Positions 1 to 9,490 are shown, counted from the first letter of the stretch. The stretch is DNA of 64,000 nucleotides from Mycobacterium attenuatum (GCF_900566085.1 NZ_UPHT01000044.1:1-64000), one strand, 5' to 3'. Notes: a model not told the origin generated them from the sequence alone. Translations and numbers: made by a program.

Positions 1-49
1 CTTCGAATGCCTTGCGCAGACCCTCGGTCAAGGTCCGCTTGCCGGCGCC
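1..49 (-). repeat. Arm 1 of perfect 49-bp inverted repeat
   Basis: These 49 bases are the exact reverse complement of 733-781 inside tmk. The identity stops at base 50, where Gly codons of the PGRS region begin. It may extend beyond the window start. Confidence 0.97.
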
Positions 50-514
50 CCCGCCACCGCCGTTGCCGACGATCCATCCGCCGTCGCCACCCCTACCGCC
101 GGCCACGCCGGGCGCAGTTCCCGCGGCGCCGTCGGCGCCGTTGCCAAATAATGGGCGCCCCGTCAAGGCCTTCACCGGGGAAAAGGCCGAAAGCGACTGG
201 CCCGCGTCCACTAAGGCGGCCAACGGTGAGGCACTGGCCGCCTCGGCGGATGCGTACGCGCTACCGCCGGCGGACAACAGCCGTGTGAATTGGGAATGGA
301 ACAGCGCCGCCTGGGCGCATAGCGCCTGAAAGTCCTGCCCGTAGCTGCCTACCACCCGGGTGATCGCCACCGAGACCTCGTCCTGGGCAGCAGGCAAGAT
401 CCCGGTCGTAGCGGCCGCCGCCGCCGCGGTGGCCTCCTTGACGGCCTGCCCAATCCCGCCCAGGTCTGCCGATGCGCCGACCAGTAACTCTGGTGCTGCT
501 ATCACGTAGGACAT
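1..514 (-). CDS. PE_PGRS family protein, 3' part cut by window edge
   Basis: The minus-strand frame from ATG 514 stays open to base 1. It begins MSYVIAAPELL, the classic PE start, continues with an Ala-rich PE domain of about 95 residues, and enters Gly-rich PGRS-type sequence (GADGAAG, GGRGGDGG, GNGGGGG). A GGAAACGAG ribosome site lies just upstream; an in-frame ATG at 526 is less likely. PE_PGRS proteins are ESX-5-exported surface proteins of slow-growing mycobacteria. The last 16 codons before the edge are not PGRS-like. They are identical, in the same frame, to codons of tmk, so the 3' end of this reading frame is suspect. Confidence 0.85.
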   Translation of the reverse strand, partial: MSYVIAAPELLVGASADLGGIGQAVKEATAAAAAATTGILPAAQDEVSVAITRVVGSYGQDFQALCAQAALFHSQFTRLLSAGGSAYASAEAASASPLAALVDAGQSLSAFSPVKALTGRPLFGNGADGAAGTAPGVAGGRGGDGGWIVGNGGGGGAGKRTLTEGLRKAFE

Positions 515-705
515 CTCGTTTCCCATCCGAGGCGGAGAATTTACAAATGTGTTAATTGCCGACAACGCGGATCGTATGCTCCACGGGTCCGTTTCGTTGG
601 CGCTTGGGAAATATTGCGCTCGCCGGCCGAGGGTGACGCCACAGTCACATTCGGCCCCGGGTGCGACTGCAGCGTCACGCTCGAGGCAGCGACTAGGCTC
701 ACGCC
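515..705. promoter_or_regulatory. Divergent intergenic region PE_PGRS / tmk
   Basis: This non-coding stretch separates the divergent PE_PGRS and tmk genes and should hold both promoters. I see no confident -10 or -35 element or operator in it. Confidence 0.4.
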
Positions 706-1344
706 GTGCTCATCGCGATCGAAGGCGTCGACGGCGCCGGCAAGCGGACCTTGACCGAGGGTCTGCGCAAGGCATTCGAAGCCGCCGGTCAGTCGGTAGC
801 CTCGCTGGCATTCCCTCGCTATGGGCGCTCGGTCACCGCCGATATCGCGGCCGAGGCGCTGCACGGCCAGCACGGTGACCTCGCGTCGTCGGCGTATGCG
901 ATGGCGACGCTGTTCGCGCTCGACCGCGCCGGCGCCGTCGCGGAGATCAGCGAGTTGCGCCGCAACTATGACGTGGTGATCCTGGATCGTTATGTCGCCT
1001 CCAACGCCGCCTACAGCGCGGCGCGGCAGCGCGAGGATGCCCGCGGGCCGGCGGTGGCCTGGGTCCAGCAGATCGAATACCAGCGGATGGGGCTGCCCGC
1101 ACCCGACTGGCAGGTGCTACTCGCCGTCCCGGCCGACCTCGCCGCCCAGCGCGCCCGTAGCCGGGCGGAAACCGACCCGGGGCGCGCGCGGGACAGCTAC
1201 GAACGCGACGACGCACTGCAGCAGCGCACCGGCGTGGTGTACGCGCAACTGGCCGCCGCAGACTGGAATGGCCGATGGTTGGTGGTCGACTCCGAGGTCA
1301 ATCCGGACCGGTTGGCGGCGACTCTGACGGCCTCAAATGAGTGA
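706..1344 (+). CDS. tmk: Thymidylate kinase
   Basis: It phosphorylates dTMP to dTDP in dTTP synthesis (cytosol). The 212-residue product starts at GTG. It has the P-loop GVDGAGKRT near residue 7, the nucleotide-binding LDRYVASN near residue 93 and a basic lid-like segment around RARDSYERD. Length and sequence match M. tuberculosis Tmk (Rv3247c). It lies directly upstream of mtrA, as in M. tuberculosis. The P-loop region (733-781) is duplicated in inverse orientation at the window edge. Confidence 0.97.
   Translation: MLIAIEGVDGAGKRTLTEGLRKAFEAAGQSVASLAFPRYGRSVTADIAAEALHGQHGDLASSAYAMATLFALDRAGAVAEISELRRNYDVVILDRYVASNAAYSAARQREDARGPAVAWVQQIEYQRMGLPAPDWQVLLAVPADLAAQRARSRAETDPGRARDSYERDDALQQRTGVVYAQLAAADWNGRWLVVDSEVNPDRLAATLTASNE
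733..781 (+). repeat. Arm 2 of perfect 49-bp inverted repeat (inside tmk)
   Basis: This segment encodes the GAGKRT P-loop and the following helix of Tmk. It is the native copy, since it sits in a full-length conserved gene. The inverse copy is at 1-49. Confidence 0.97.
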
Positions 1345-1419
1345 TTTTGAGGCTATTTGCCCATATCAAAGACGAAACGCCCGGGTGGAATCGCAGTTTT
1401 GTCCAGTTCTAGTGCCACC

Positions 1420-2106
1420 ATGGACACCATGAGGCAAAGGATTCTCGTCGTCGATGATGACGCTTCGCTGGCAGAGATGCTGACCATCGTGCTGCGTGGG
1501 GAGGGCTTCGACACCGCGGTCATCGGTGACGGTACTCAGGCCCTGACCGCGGTGCGCGAGCTGCGCCCCGATCTGGTGCTGTTGGATTTGATGTTGCCCG
1601 GTATGAACGGCATCGACGTGTGCCGGGTCTTGCGCGCCGATTCCGGCGTTCCGATCGTGATGCTGACCGCCAAGACCGACACGGTCGACGTTGTACTCGG
1701 TCTCGAGTCGGGTGCCGACGACTACATCATGAAACCCTTCAAGCCCAAGGAGCTGGTCGCGCGGGTGCGGGCGCGGCTGCGCCGCAATGACGACGAGCCC
1801 GCCGAGATGCTGTCGATCGCCGATGTCGACATCGACGTGCCGGCGCACAAGGTGACCCGCAACGGTGAGCAGATCTCGCTGACACCGCTGGAATTCGATT
1901 TGCTGGTCGCGCTGGCACGCAAACCGCGCCAGGTGTTTACTCGTGATGTGCTGCTCGAACAGGTGTGGGGCTATCGCCACCCGGCCGACACCCGGCTGGT
2001 GAACGTGCACGTCCAGCGTCTGCGGGCCAAGGTCGAGAAAGACCCGGAGAACCCGACAGTGGTGTTGACCGTTCGAGGAGTGGGATACAAGGCCGGACCT
2101 CCGTGA
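1420..2106 (+). CDS. mtrA: Response regulator MtrA
   Basis: OmpR/PhoB-type response regulator, 228 residues, nearly identical to M. tuberculosis MtrA. The receiver domain covers residues about 6-120, with phospho-acceptor Asp56 (VLLDLMLPG) and a KPFKPKELVAR end. A winged-helix DNA-binding domain covers about 130-225. MtrA is essential in M. tuberculosis and controls dnaA, ripA and cell-division or wall genes. The ATG at 1420 gives the family N-terminus MDTMRQRILVVDDD; an upstream in-frame ATG at 1357 would add a non-conserved stretch. It is followed after 126 nt by its kinase gene mtrB. Confidence 0.98.
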   Translation: MDTMRQRILVVDDDASLAEMLTIVLRGEGFDTAVIGDGTQALTAVRELRPDLVLLDLMLPGMNGIDVCRVLRADSGVPIVMLTAKTDTVDVVLGLESGADDYIMKPFKPKELVARVRARLRRNDDEPAEMLSIADVDIDVPAHKVTRNGEQISLTPLEFDLLVALARKPRQVFTRDVLLEQVWGYRHPADTRLVNVHVQRLRAKVEKDPENPTVVLTVRGVGYKAGPP

Positions 2107-2232
2107 TCCTCGGCGGCCACGGCGCCCGGTCTGACGATGCCGTGGAGGTACCGCCCGCTTGCGGGGGAGCGCGGTGCCGGTGATCTGTGTCGGCGACGAT
2201 GCAGAGCGCAGCGATGCTGAGGAGTGGCGCCA

Positions 2233-3921
2233 GTGATTTGGGGCTCTCGGCGACGTACTCGTAGTCGTTGGGGGCGCTCTGGCCCGATGACACGCGGCCT
2301 GAGTGCGTTGAGTCGGGCCGTCGCCGTCGCGTGGCGCCGGTCGCTGCAATTGCGGGTCGTGGCGCTGACACTGGGGCTTTCACTAGCCGTGATCCTGGCC
2401 CTCGGCTTCGTATTGACCAGCCAGGTCACTAACCGGGTGCTCGACGTCAAACTCAAGGCCGCCATCGACCAGACCGAGCGGGCCCGAAACACTGTCAGCG
2501 GCATCGTCAACGGGGAAGAGACCCGCTCGCTGGACAGCAGTCTGCAGCTCGCGCGCAACACGCTGACCTCGAAAACCGACCCGGCCTCTGGCACCGGCCA
2601 GGCCGGCGCATTCGACGCGGTGCTGATGGTGCCGGGGGATGGGCCGCGCGCCGCGTCCACCGCCGGACCTGTCGACCAGGTCCCGGCTGCGTTGCGGGGC
2701 TTCGTTAAGGCAGGCCAGGCCGCATATCAGTACGCCACCGTGCACACCGACGGCTTCTCCGGACCGGCGCTCATTGTCGGTACGCCGACGTCGTCGCGGG
2801 TGGCCAATCTGGAGCTGTACCTGATCTTTCCGTTGGCCAACGAGCAGGCCACCATCGCGCTGGTACGCGGCACCATGGCAACGGGCAGCCTGGTGCTGCT
2901 GGTCCTGCTGTCCGGCATTGCGCTACTGGTATCGCGCCAAGTCGTGGTGCCGGTCCGGTCGGCCTCGCGGATCGCCGAACGGTTCGCCGAGGGGCATCTG
3001 TCCGAGCGGATGCCGGTGCGCGGTGAAGACGACATGGCCCGATTGGCCGTGTCGTTCAACGACATGGCCGAGAGCCTGTCCCGCCAGATCACCCAACTCG
3101 AGGAGTTCGGCAACCTGCAGCGCCGCTTCACCTCCGATGTCAGCCACGAACTGCGCACGCCGTTGACGACGGTGCGCATGGCCGCCGACTTGATCTACGA
3201 CCACAGCGCCGATCTGGATCCGACGCTGCGCCGCTCTACCGAGCTGATGGTCAGCGAACTGGACCGGTTCGAGTCGCTGCTCAACGACCTGCTGGAGATC
3301 TCCCGGCACGACGCCGGCGTGGCAGAGCTGTCTGTTGAGGCTGTCGACTTGCGGATGACCGTCAACAACGCTCTGGGCAATGTCGGGCACCTCGCCGAGG
3401 AGGCCGGTATCGAGTTGCTTGTGGACCTGCCGGCCCACGAAGTGATCGCCGAGGTCGACGCGCGCCGGGTAGAACGGATACTGCGCAACCTGATTGCCAA
3501 CGCCATCGACCACGCCGAGCACAAACCGGTGCGGATCAGGATGGCCGCCGACGAGGACACGGTCGCGGTCACGGTGCGCGACTACGGGGTGGGGCTGCGG
3601 CCCGGTGAGGAGAAGCTGGTGTTCAGCCGGTTCTGGCGCGCCGATCCCTCGCGGGTGCGGCGGTCCGGAGGGACCGGGCTGGGTCTAGCGATCAGCATCG
3701 AGGACGCGCGGCTGCACCAGGGCCGGCTGGAAGCTTGGGGAGAACCCGGCCAGGGCTCCTGCTTCCGGCTCACGCTTCCGCTGGTGCGCGGCCACAAGGT
3801 GACCACCAGCCCGCTGCCCATGAAGCCGGTTCCGCACCCGGTTCCGCAACCCGCCCAACCGGGTGCGCCGGAACCGAAGGACCGTCAGCACCAGCGTGAA
3901 CCCGCGGAGTGGAGCGGCTGA
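2233..3921 (+). CDS. mtrB: Sensor histidine kinase MtrB
   Basis: Membrane histidine kinase partnering MtrA. It has two membrane segments (about residues 35-58 and 215-238) flanking an extracytoplasmic loop, a HAMP region, a dimerization domain with [13 protein letters not shown] (phospho-acceptor His305), and an ATPase domain with N-box [13 protein letters not shown] and G-boxes ([14 protein letters not shown]). The C-terminal tail is Pro-rich. I chose GTG 2233 because TGAGGAG at 2218-2224 sits 8 nt upstream and the product then starts like M. tuberculosis MtrB. The stop overlaps the start of lpqB, so the two are translationally coupled. Confidence 0.97.
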   Translation: MIWGSRRRTRSRWGRSGPMTRGLSALSRAVAVAWRRSLQLRVVALTLGLSLAVILALGFVLTSQVTNRVLDVKLKAAIDQTERARNTVSGIVNGEETRSLDSSLQLARNTLTSKTDPASGTGQAGAFDAVLMVPGDGPRAASTAGPVDQVPAALRGFVKAGQAAYQYATVHTDGFSGPALIVGTPTSSRVANLELYLIFPLANEQATIALVRGTMATGSLVLLVLLSGIALLVSRQVVVPVRSASRIAERFAEGHLSERMPVRGEDDMARLAVSFNDMAESLSRQITQLEEFGNLQRRFTSDVSHELRTPLTTVRMAADLIYDHSADLDPTLRRSTELMVSELDRFESLLNDLLEISRHDAGVAELSVEAVDLRMTVNNALGNVGHLAEEAGIELLVDLPAHEVIAEVDARRVERILRNLIANAIDHAEHKPVRIRMAADEDTVAVTVRDYGVGLRPGEEKLVFSRFWRADPSRVRRSGGTGLGLAISIEDARLHQGRLEAWGEPGQGSCFRLTLPLVRGHKVTTSPLPMKPVPHPVPQPAQPGAPEPKDRQHQREPAEWSG

Positions 3922-5696
3922 TGCGATGGATCCGGGCGATTAGGGCGAGTACCGCCCTGTTGTTGGTGGCGGTGCTGCTGGGCGGCTGCGCGAGTGTGCC
4001 CAGCTCGTCGGCGCCGCAAGCCATCGGCACCGTCGAGCGTCCGGCGCCGTCGAACCTGCCCAAGCCGACCCCGGGCATGGATCCCGACGTGCTGCTGAGG
4101 GAATTCCTCAAGGCCACCGCCGACCCGGCCAACCGGCATCTGGCAGCGCGCCAATTCCTCACCCAGTCGGCGTCCAACGCATGGGACGACGCCGGCAGCG
4201 CCCTGCTGATCGACCATGTGGTCTTCGTCGAAACCCGTGGCGCAGAAAGGGTTTCGGCGACCATGCGGGCAGATATCCTGGGCTCGCTGTCCGATATCGG
4301 GGTCTTCGAGACTGCCGAGGGCCAGCTGCCGGATCCGGGCCCGATCGAATTGGTCAAGACCCCCGGGGGCTGGCGCATCGACCGGCTGCCCAACGGGGTT
4401 TTCCTGGACTGGCAGCAGTTCCAGGCGACCTACAAGCGCAACACCTTGTACTTCGCCGACCCGACCGGCAAAACCGTGGTTCCAGACCCGCGCTACGTCG
4501 CGGTGTCCGACCACGACCAGCTGGCTACCGAGCTGGTTTCCAAGCTGCTGTCGGGTCCACGCCCGGAGATGACGCACACGGTGCGCAACCTGCTGGCTCC
4601 GCCGCTGCGGCTACGCGGCCCGGTGACCCGTGCCGACGGCGGCAAGAGCGGCATCGGTAAAGGGTACGGCGGGGCTCGCATCGACCTGGAGAAGCTGTCG
4701 ACCACTGATCCGCACAGCAGGCAATTGCTTGCCGCTCAGATCATTTGGACGCTGGCCCGAGCCGACATCAGGGGGCCGTATGTGATCAACGCCGACGGCG
4801 CCCCGCTGGACGACAGGTTTGCCGAGGGATGGAATACCTCCGACGTCGCCGCCACCGACCCGGGCGTGGCTGACGGTGCCGGTGCCGGCCTGCATGCCCT
4901 GGTGGGCGGTTCGCTGGTGGCGCTGGACGGGCAGCGGATCACCACCATGCCCGGCGCCTTCGGTCGGATGGGCGATCAGACCGGGGCTGCCCTGTCCCGC
5001 AGTGGCCGGCAGGTGGCCGCGGTGGTGACCCTACGGCGTGGCGCCCCCGATGTGGCGGCCTCCCTGTGGATCGGCGATCTCGGCGGCGAGGCCGTCCAGT
5101 CCGCCGACGGCCATAACCTTTCGCGGCCCAGTTGGTCGCTGGACGATGCGGTGTGGGTGGTCGTCGACACCAACATCGTGTTACGCGCCATCCAGGAAAC
5201 CGCATCGGGACAACCGGCGCGGATCCCGGTGGATTCCACCGCGGTGTCCAGCCGCTTCCCGGGTGCGATCACCGATCTGCAGCTGTCTCGTGACGGGACG
5301 CGGGCCGCGATGGTGATCGACGGGCAGGTGATCCTCGCCGGCGTCGAACAGACCCAGGCCGGCCAGTTCGCCCTGACCTATCCGCGGCGGCTGGGCTTCG
5401 GGCTGGGCACCTCGGTGGTGTCGTTGTCCTGGCGAACCGGCGACGACATCGTGGTGACGCGTAACGATGCGGCCCATCCGGTGTCGTATGTGAACCTCGA
5501 CGGGGTCAACTCCGACGCTCCGGCCCGGGGTTTGCAAATACCGCTGTTCGCCATCGCGGCCAATCCCTCGACGGTGTACGTCGCCGCCCCGCAAGGGGTG
5601 CTGATGTATTCGGCGTCGGCGGCCGAGGGTCAACAGGGCTGGACGGAGGTTCCCGGCTTGATGGTGGCGGGGGCGGCGCCGGTGTTGCCGGGATGA
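3909..5696 (+). CDS. lpqB: Lipoprotein LpqB
   Basis: Exported lipoprotein that interacts with the MtrB sensor domain in mycobacteria and influences MtrA activation. The signal peptide runs to LLGGC with lipidated Cys27. A GerMN-type domain follows (about residues 60-330), then a beta-propeller-like C-terminal region. The start GTG 3909 overlaps the last 13 nt of mtrB; the in-frame ATG at 3921 (MRWIRAIR) is an alternative start still upstream of the lipobox. Length (595 residues) is close to M. tuberculosis LpqB. Confidence 0.96.
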   Translation: MERLMRWIRAIRASTALLLVAVLLGGCASVPSSSAPQAIGTVERPAPSNLPKPTPGMDPDVLLREFLKATADPANRHLAARQFLTQSASNAWDDAGSALLIDHVVFVETRGAERVSATMRADILGSLSDIGVFETAEGQLPDPGPIELVKTPGGWRIDRLPNGVFLDWQQFQATYKRNTLYFADPTGKTVVPDPRYVAVSDHDQLATELVSKLLSGPRPEMTHTVRNLLAPPLRLRGPVTRADGGKSGIGKGYGGARIDLEKLSTTDPHSRQLLAAQIIWTLARADIRGPYVINADGAPLDDRFAEGWNTSDVAATDPGVADGAGAGLHALVGGSLVALDGQRITTMPGAFGRMGDQTGAALSRSGRQVAAVVTLRRGAPDVAASLWIGDLGGEAVQSADGHNLSRPSWSLDDAVWVVVDTNIVLRAIQETASGQPARIPVDSTAVSSRFPGAITDLQLSRDGTRAAMVIDGQVILAGVEQTQAGQFALTYPRRLGFGLGTSVVSLSWRTGDDIVVTRNDAAHPVSYVNLDGVNSDAPARGLQIPLFAIAANPSTVYVAAPQGVLMYSASAAEGQQGWTEVPGLMVAGAAPVLPG

Positions 5697-5751
5697 GTGC
5701 TGGGCCGGCCTGATTTCACCCGCTACCCTCGCAGTGAGGAGGCGCTTGTCG

Positions 5752-6582
5752 ATGTCGCCCAGAGTTCCGTTCCTGCGTTGGGATGATCCCTTCCGGGCCC
5801 TCGACATGCTGGCGTCGTTGTGGTCGTCGACGGGTTTGCCCTCGGTGAGCGCGGGAGCCGCCCACGCGGTTGCGATGCCGTACCGCACCTTGTTCATGAC
5901 GCTGCAGCAGCTGCTCGTCGACAAGGAAGTCACGGTGCGCATCGGCGGCGACGATGTGGTGCTGACCGTGACCGAGCTGGATGCCGAACTCGACCCGCAG
6001 GGACTGCCCGTTGGCCAGCTCGGCGAAATCCGGGTAGCCGCGCGGGACATCAGGTGGGATCAACACCACCTCCAGACCGCGGTGGCTGTCCTGCGTAACG
6101 TGCACATCCGTCCGGGTGTACCGCCGTTGGTGGTGGCGGCTCCGGCCCGGTTGTCGTCGGTGCTGTCTGCGGACATTTTCGATGACGTGCTGCAGCAGGC
6201 GGCGCCGCAGGTGCGCAGTGAGCTGCGCGGCGACGGGACCGCACGGCTGCGCTGGGCACGACGGCCCGGTTGGGGCGGGGTCGAGGTGGACGCCGATGTA
6301 GTTGGCACGACGCTGTGGCTGCGCCCACGCGCCGTGATCACCGGGCACCGGCGGTGGCCATTGCCGATCCGGGTTCCCGCGTATCAGGTGCCATTGCCCA
6401 AGCTGCCGCATGGGCTGCTGCTCACCGACGTCGACCTTGGTCCGGACTCGCTGCACCTGTCGGCTCTGCTGCCGGAGTGGCGCATGGAGTTGCCGCTGCG
6501 GCATCTGGAGGACTTGATCACCCGATTGAGCCAGGGCGCGCTCAGCTTCACCTGGCCGTCATTGCTGCGGGGCTCGGACTGA
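5752..6582 (+). CDS. Conserved mycobacterial protein (Rv3243c-like)
   Basis: A 276-residue protein of unknown function that follows lpqB by 55 nt in the same orientation, as Rv3243c does in M. tuberculosis. It has no signal peptide or clear membrane segment. The sequence alternates short hydrophobic and charged stretches (VTVRIGGDDVVLTVTELDAELD), suggesting a beta-rich soluble or peripheral protein. AGGAGG at 5737-5742 is 9 nt before ATG 5752, which decides the start; the upstream GTG at 5734 overlaps that ribosome site. It probably belongs to the mtrAB-lpqB operon. Confidence 0.85.
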   Translation: MSPRVPFLRWDDPFRALDMLASLWSSTGLPSVSAGAAHAVAMPYRTLFMTLQQLLVDKEVTVRIGGDDVVLTVTELDAELDPQGLPVGQLGEIRVAARDIRWDQHHLQTAVAVLRNVHIRPGVPPLVVAAPARLSSVLSADIFDDVLQQAAPQVRSELRGDGTARLRWARRPGWGGVEVDADVVGTTLWLRPRAVITGHRRWPLPIRVPAYQVPLPKLPHGLLLTDVDLGPDSLHLSALLPEWRMELPLRHLEDLITRLSQGALSFTWPSLLRGSD

Positions 6583-6876
6583 TCGCTGCCGAGGTGGCGC
6601 CGCCCGTCCGGCATTTGCCCACACGGCATCCGTGAAACGTCGCGCGCGGGCGAGTCGCGGGCAGATCCGGATTCGTGATCAGCCTGGTGCCGTGCCGCGG
6701 CGAACGTGAAAATCATTGCCCGAATCACCATGTGGGAAAAGCCGGATCACGACGCGGCTGGTGCAGCGTATCGGTTCGACAACCAATACGGCGTGATCTA
6801 GGCAAGGAAACGGCCGCGCCGATACGGTTCCCATTGTCACGCTCATCGAGGGCAGCTTGGGCAAGGACGAACGGAG
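6583..6876. other. Intergenic region without recognised gene
   Basis: About 290 nt between the lpqB operon and the Pro/Ala-rich gene. I see no conserved reading frame or RNA motif. It probably holds the promoter of the downstream gene. Confidence 0.4.
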
Positions 6877-7488
6877 TTGGCGTTGCGGCGGGTTGATCGA
6901 TGCTGGGCTGCTTTTGCTGCCGGAGCGGGGTTATGCGGCGCCGCAGTGGCGTTCAGTGCGGGCGCGCCCGCGGCTCCGTTGCCTGCCGGCGGCCCGACGT
7001 GCTTGGAGCAGCTTGCCGTGCTAGGTTCCGCACCTCCGCTGGCCGCGGCGCCGGTGGCCCTGCCTGGTCCGCCGGTAGCAGCAGCGGTACCTTTGGCACC
7101 GATCGTGCCGGCGGCCCCGGTGGTGCCCGTGGTTCCTGCTGCGCCGGTCGCGCCCGCGGTGCCGGTGGTTCCGGCCGCGCCGGTCGCGCCCGCGGTGCCG
7201 GTGGTTCCGGCCGCCCCGATGGTGCCGATCCTGCCGGCAGCTGGTGGCGCCGCACCAGCTGACGCTGCGCCGGCAGCCGCTCCGGTGGTGATGGCGGCCG
7301 GCTCAGGCAAGGGCGCGCCGGCCAGTCCGGCTACGCCGGCACCCGAACACGTGGTGCTGCCCGGCCCGCCGGCGCCCGCGGCGGCGGCCCTGCCGTCGGC
7401 GCCCATCCAGGCTGTTCTGGCAGGTTCCTCGACGCCGCTTGCGGCGTGCGCGTCGGGCCCTGCGCCGGCTGGTCCGCCCGCGCAGTAA
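6877..7488 (+). CDS. Pro/Ala/Val-rich secreted protein, unknown function
   Basis: A 203-residue product starting at TTG 6877 behind a GGACGAACGGAG ribosome site. A basic N-terminus (LRRVDRCW) and a hydrophobic stretch ending near ...VAFSAGAPAA look like a signal peptide. The mature part is almost entirely Ala, Pro and Val. A central low-complexity array of PVVPAAPVAPAV-like units is encoded by a 36-bp tandem repeat. It has two Cys (CLEQL near residue 47 and a C-terminal LAACASG). No enzyme motif is visible. It may be a cell-wall-spanning or surface protein. I do not recall an equivalent between Rv3243c and Rv3242c in M. tuberculosis. It converges on the L,D-transpeptidase gene 6 nt away. Confidence 0.7.
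   Translation: MALRRVDRCWAAFAAGAGLCGAAVAFSAGAPAAPLPAGGPTCLEQLAVLGSAPPLAAAPVALPGPPVAAAVPLAPIVPAAPVVPVVPAAPVAPAVPVVPAAPVAPAVPVVPAAPMVPILPAAGGAAPADAAPAAAPVVMAAGSGKGAPASPATPAPEHVVLPGPPAPAAAALPSAPIQAVLAGSSTPLAACASGPAPAGPPAQ
7141..7212 (+). repeat. 36-bp tandem repeat, two perfect copies
   Basis: Copies at 7141-7176 and 7177-7212 are identical and encode 12-residue Ala/Pro/Val units. Degenerate related units flank them on both sides. The repeat is in frame, so copy-number change would only lengthen or shorten the protein. Confidence 0.9.
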
Positions 7489-7494
7489 CCCCCG

Positions 7495-8346
7495 TCAGGG
7501 ACTCACCGGGTCTGCTTGCTTTTCGTCTGACGGCACCCCTTCCTGGACGATGACGGGGTCACCGACGTTGACCGTGTTGAAGTACCACTCGGCGTCAGTC
7601 GGGCTCAGGCTGATGCAGCCGTGGCTGACGTTCTCGACACCCATTGACGGCAGCGCCCATGGGGCCGAATGCACATACAGGCCGCGGCTGGTGATCCGGA
7701 CGGCGTAGTCCACCGGCAGCCGGTAACCGTCGGGGTCGTCGACTGGGATGCCGACCGAACTCGAATCCATGATGACCGTGCGATCTTTGGAGATCACGCT
7801 GTAGGTGCCGACCGGCGTCTCGAACTCGGGCCTGCCCATCGAAGCCGGCAGTACTCCCTCTTCTCCCCAGTGCGGGCGGTGGTGTGGTGCCGGTAGCGGC
7901 GCCGGTGTCCCTGCCGGAACTCCGTCGATGCTCACCGTGAAGGTGTGCTTGGCAATGTCGGCCACGCCCAGGACCGCCGGACCCGTTTCGAAGTCAGTGC
8001 GCACGCTGCCCACCGACAGTGCCACGGTGCTGTGCGCCGGCCAGAATCTGTCGGGAACCCACTGCACGACGTTGTTGTCGAGCCACTCGAACTTGCCGGT
8101 ACGAGGGGGCGCCGATCTCACCGTGATCGTGCGCTCCACTGCCCGCCGATCGACGACGGGGTTGCCGAACGTGATCACCACCGGATGCGCGACGCCTACG
8201 ACCGCGCCTCGCACGGGTAGGACCGCGACGATGCCCAGGTTGCCGCTTGGCTTGTCCACCGCCATCAGCGTTACCCCGGTCCGCCCGGCGTACACCGTCG
8301 CGGTGATGGTGATTACCACCAGAAGAGACCGCATTGCCGCCCGCAT
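7495..8346 (-). CDS. L,D-transpeptidase (LdtA/LdtMt1-type)
   Basis: Exported peptidoglycan cross-linking enzyme making 3-3 bonds between diaminopimelate residues. An N-terminal signal segment (MRSLLVVITITATVYAG) precedes an Ig-like domain (about residues 35-140, with GAVVGVAHPVVITF) and a YkuD catalytic domain carrying the HSAPWALPS and SHGCISLS motifs, with catalytic Cys244. The Ig domain and WALPSMGVENVSHGC closely resemble LdtMt1 (Rv0116c), so this is a paralog at a locus where I recall none in M. tuberculosis. A ~20-residue His/Pro insert (PAPHHRPHWGEEG) sits before the catalytic domain. The start is ambiguous: ATG 8346 chosen, GTG 8385 and ATG 8334 possible. Confidence 0.9.
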   Translation of the reverse strand: MRAAMRSLLVVITITATVYAGRTGVTLMAVDKPSGNLGIVAVLPVRGAVVGVAHPVVITFGNPVVDRRAVERTITVRSAPPRTGKFEWLDNNVVQWVPDRFWPAHSTVALSVGSVRTDFETGPAVLGVADIAKHTFTVSIDGVPAGTPAPLPAPHHRPHWGEEGVLPASMGRPEFETPVGTYSVISKDRTVIMDSSSVGIPVDDPDGYRLPVDYAVRITSRGLYVHSAPWALPSMGVENVSHGCISLSPTDAEWYFNTVNVGDPVIVQEGVPSDEKQADPVSP

Positions 8347-8516
8347 CGCTCTGTTTGGACACCTCTCGGATCGGTACTCAGTCACTGTCGATGGTCGATG
8401 GTAGGGCCCCTATGACGGGCGAATGTGACAGCGCGCCTTGGCATGTCGGTCAGGGTTTGGTTACAGGTAGGTCTCCACTCGGCACGGTTGTCGGTCCCCG
8501 CCGCCACACTGACACC

Positions 8517-9161
8517 GTGCTGGGTGCGGTCCTCGATCTAGTTCTGCCGCTGCAGTGCGGCGGCTGCGGTGCGCCGGCGACCCGCTGGTGCGGCGCCTGC
8601 TGCACAGAGCTTTCCGTGGCGGCCGATCAACCACATGTCGTGAGCCCGCGGGTGGACGCCGGGGTGCCGGTATTTGCGCTCGGGCGCTATGCCGGCGCCC
8701 GCCGTCAGGCGATCCTGGCCATGAAGGAACACGGTCGCCGCGACCTTGTCGTACCGCTGGCGCGGGTCCTGGGCGTCGGCATTCACCGGCTGTTGTCCTG
8801 GGGGGTCGTCGACAGCCCGCTGACCCTGGTGCCCGCGCCCACTCGGCGTTCGGCGGCGCGTCGGCGCGGGGGAGACCCGGTGCACCGCATCGCCGGGGCG
8901 GCGGTGGCCGCGCATCCCGGCGTCACCGTCGTTTCGGCGTTGGCAATGACAGGGCTCGTCCGCGACTCGGTCGGTCTGGGCACCTCCGCGCGGGAGCGCA
9001 ACATCGCCGGCCGAGTGCGCCTGCGGGGTGGGCGTCTATGCGGCGAAGTCGTGGTCGTCGACGACGTCGTCACCACCGGGGCCACAGCGTGCGAGTCGGT
9101 CCGGGTCCTGCGGGGTGCCGGTGTCCGGGTGTCCGCCGTGTTGGCCATCGCGGCGGCATGA
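8517..9161 (+). CDS. ComF-like phosphoribosyltransferase (Rv3242c-like)
   Basis: A 214-residue ComF/GntX family protein. An N-terminal zinc-finger-like segment (CGGCGAPATRWCGACC) is followed by a PRTase fold with the PRPP loop VVVDDVVTTGATACE near residue 180. ComF proteins act in DNA uptake in competent bacteria; the role in mycobacteria is not defined. GTG 8517 gives the same length and N-terminus as M. tuberculosis Rv3242c. In-frame sequence upstream to 8334 is not conserved and overlaps the divergent L,D-transpeptidase gene start. Confidence 0.9.
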   Translation: MLGAVLDLVLPLQCGGCGAPATRWCGACCTELSVAADQPHVVSPRVDAGVPVFALGRYAGARRQAILAMKEHGRRDLVVPLARVLGVGIHRLLSWGVVDSPLTLVPAPTRRSAARRRGGDPVHRIAGAAVAAHPGVTVVSALAMTGLVRDSVGLGTSARERNIAGRVRLRGGRLCGEVVVVDDVVTTGATACESVRVLRGAGVRVSAVLAIAAA

Positions 9162-9490
9162 CAGCGCGCCGCGCGCTGCCGGTCTGTTGCGGAGCAGGGA
9201 CAAGTCCCCGCATAAGAACTCGGCAAAAGGCTGACCAATTCGCTGGCACCGTGGGGTGAACACAGGCTAACGTCGAGATCAGATTCGGACTTACCGGCAA
9301 GGCTCACGGTCGCGATATTTTCCAGATGTTTCAATGCTGAAGCACTACCCGCGGTAGGAGGTGAGTAATCGGCACCTTGCTCCGGCGGGCAGCCTGCGGC
9401 GGTGGCGTCACTGAGACCGCTCCAACCCCCGTCGGCGCGTAATCGAAGGCCCGGCACGCACGGCGCGTGCGACGTGAAAAGAGAAACGAG
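9162..9490. promoter_or_regulatory. Leader/promoter region of the hibernation factor gene
   Basis: A 329-nt stretch with no supported gene. It should hold the promoter and leader of the ribosome hibernation factor gene. I cannot assign a specific sigma-factor box. Confidence 0.35.
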
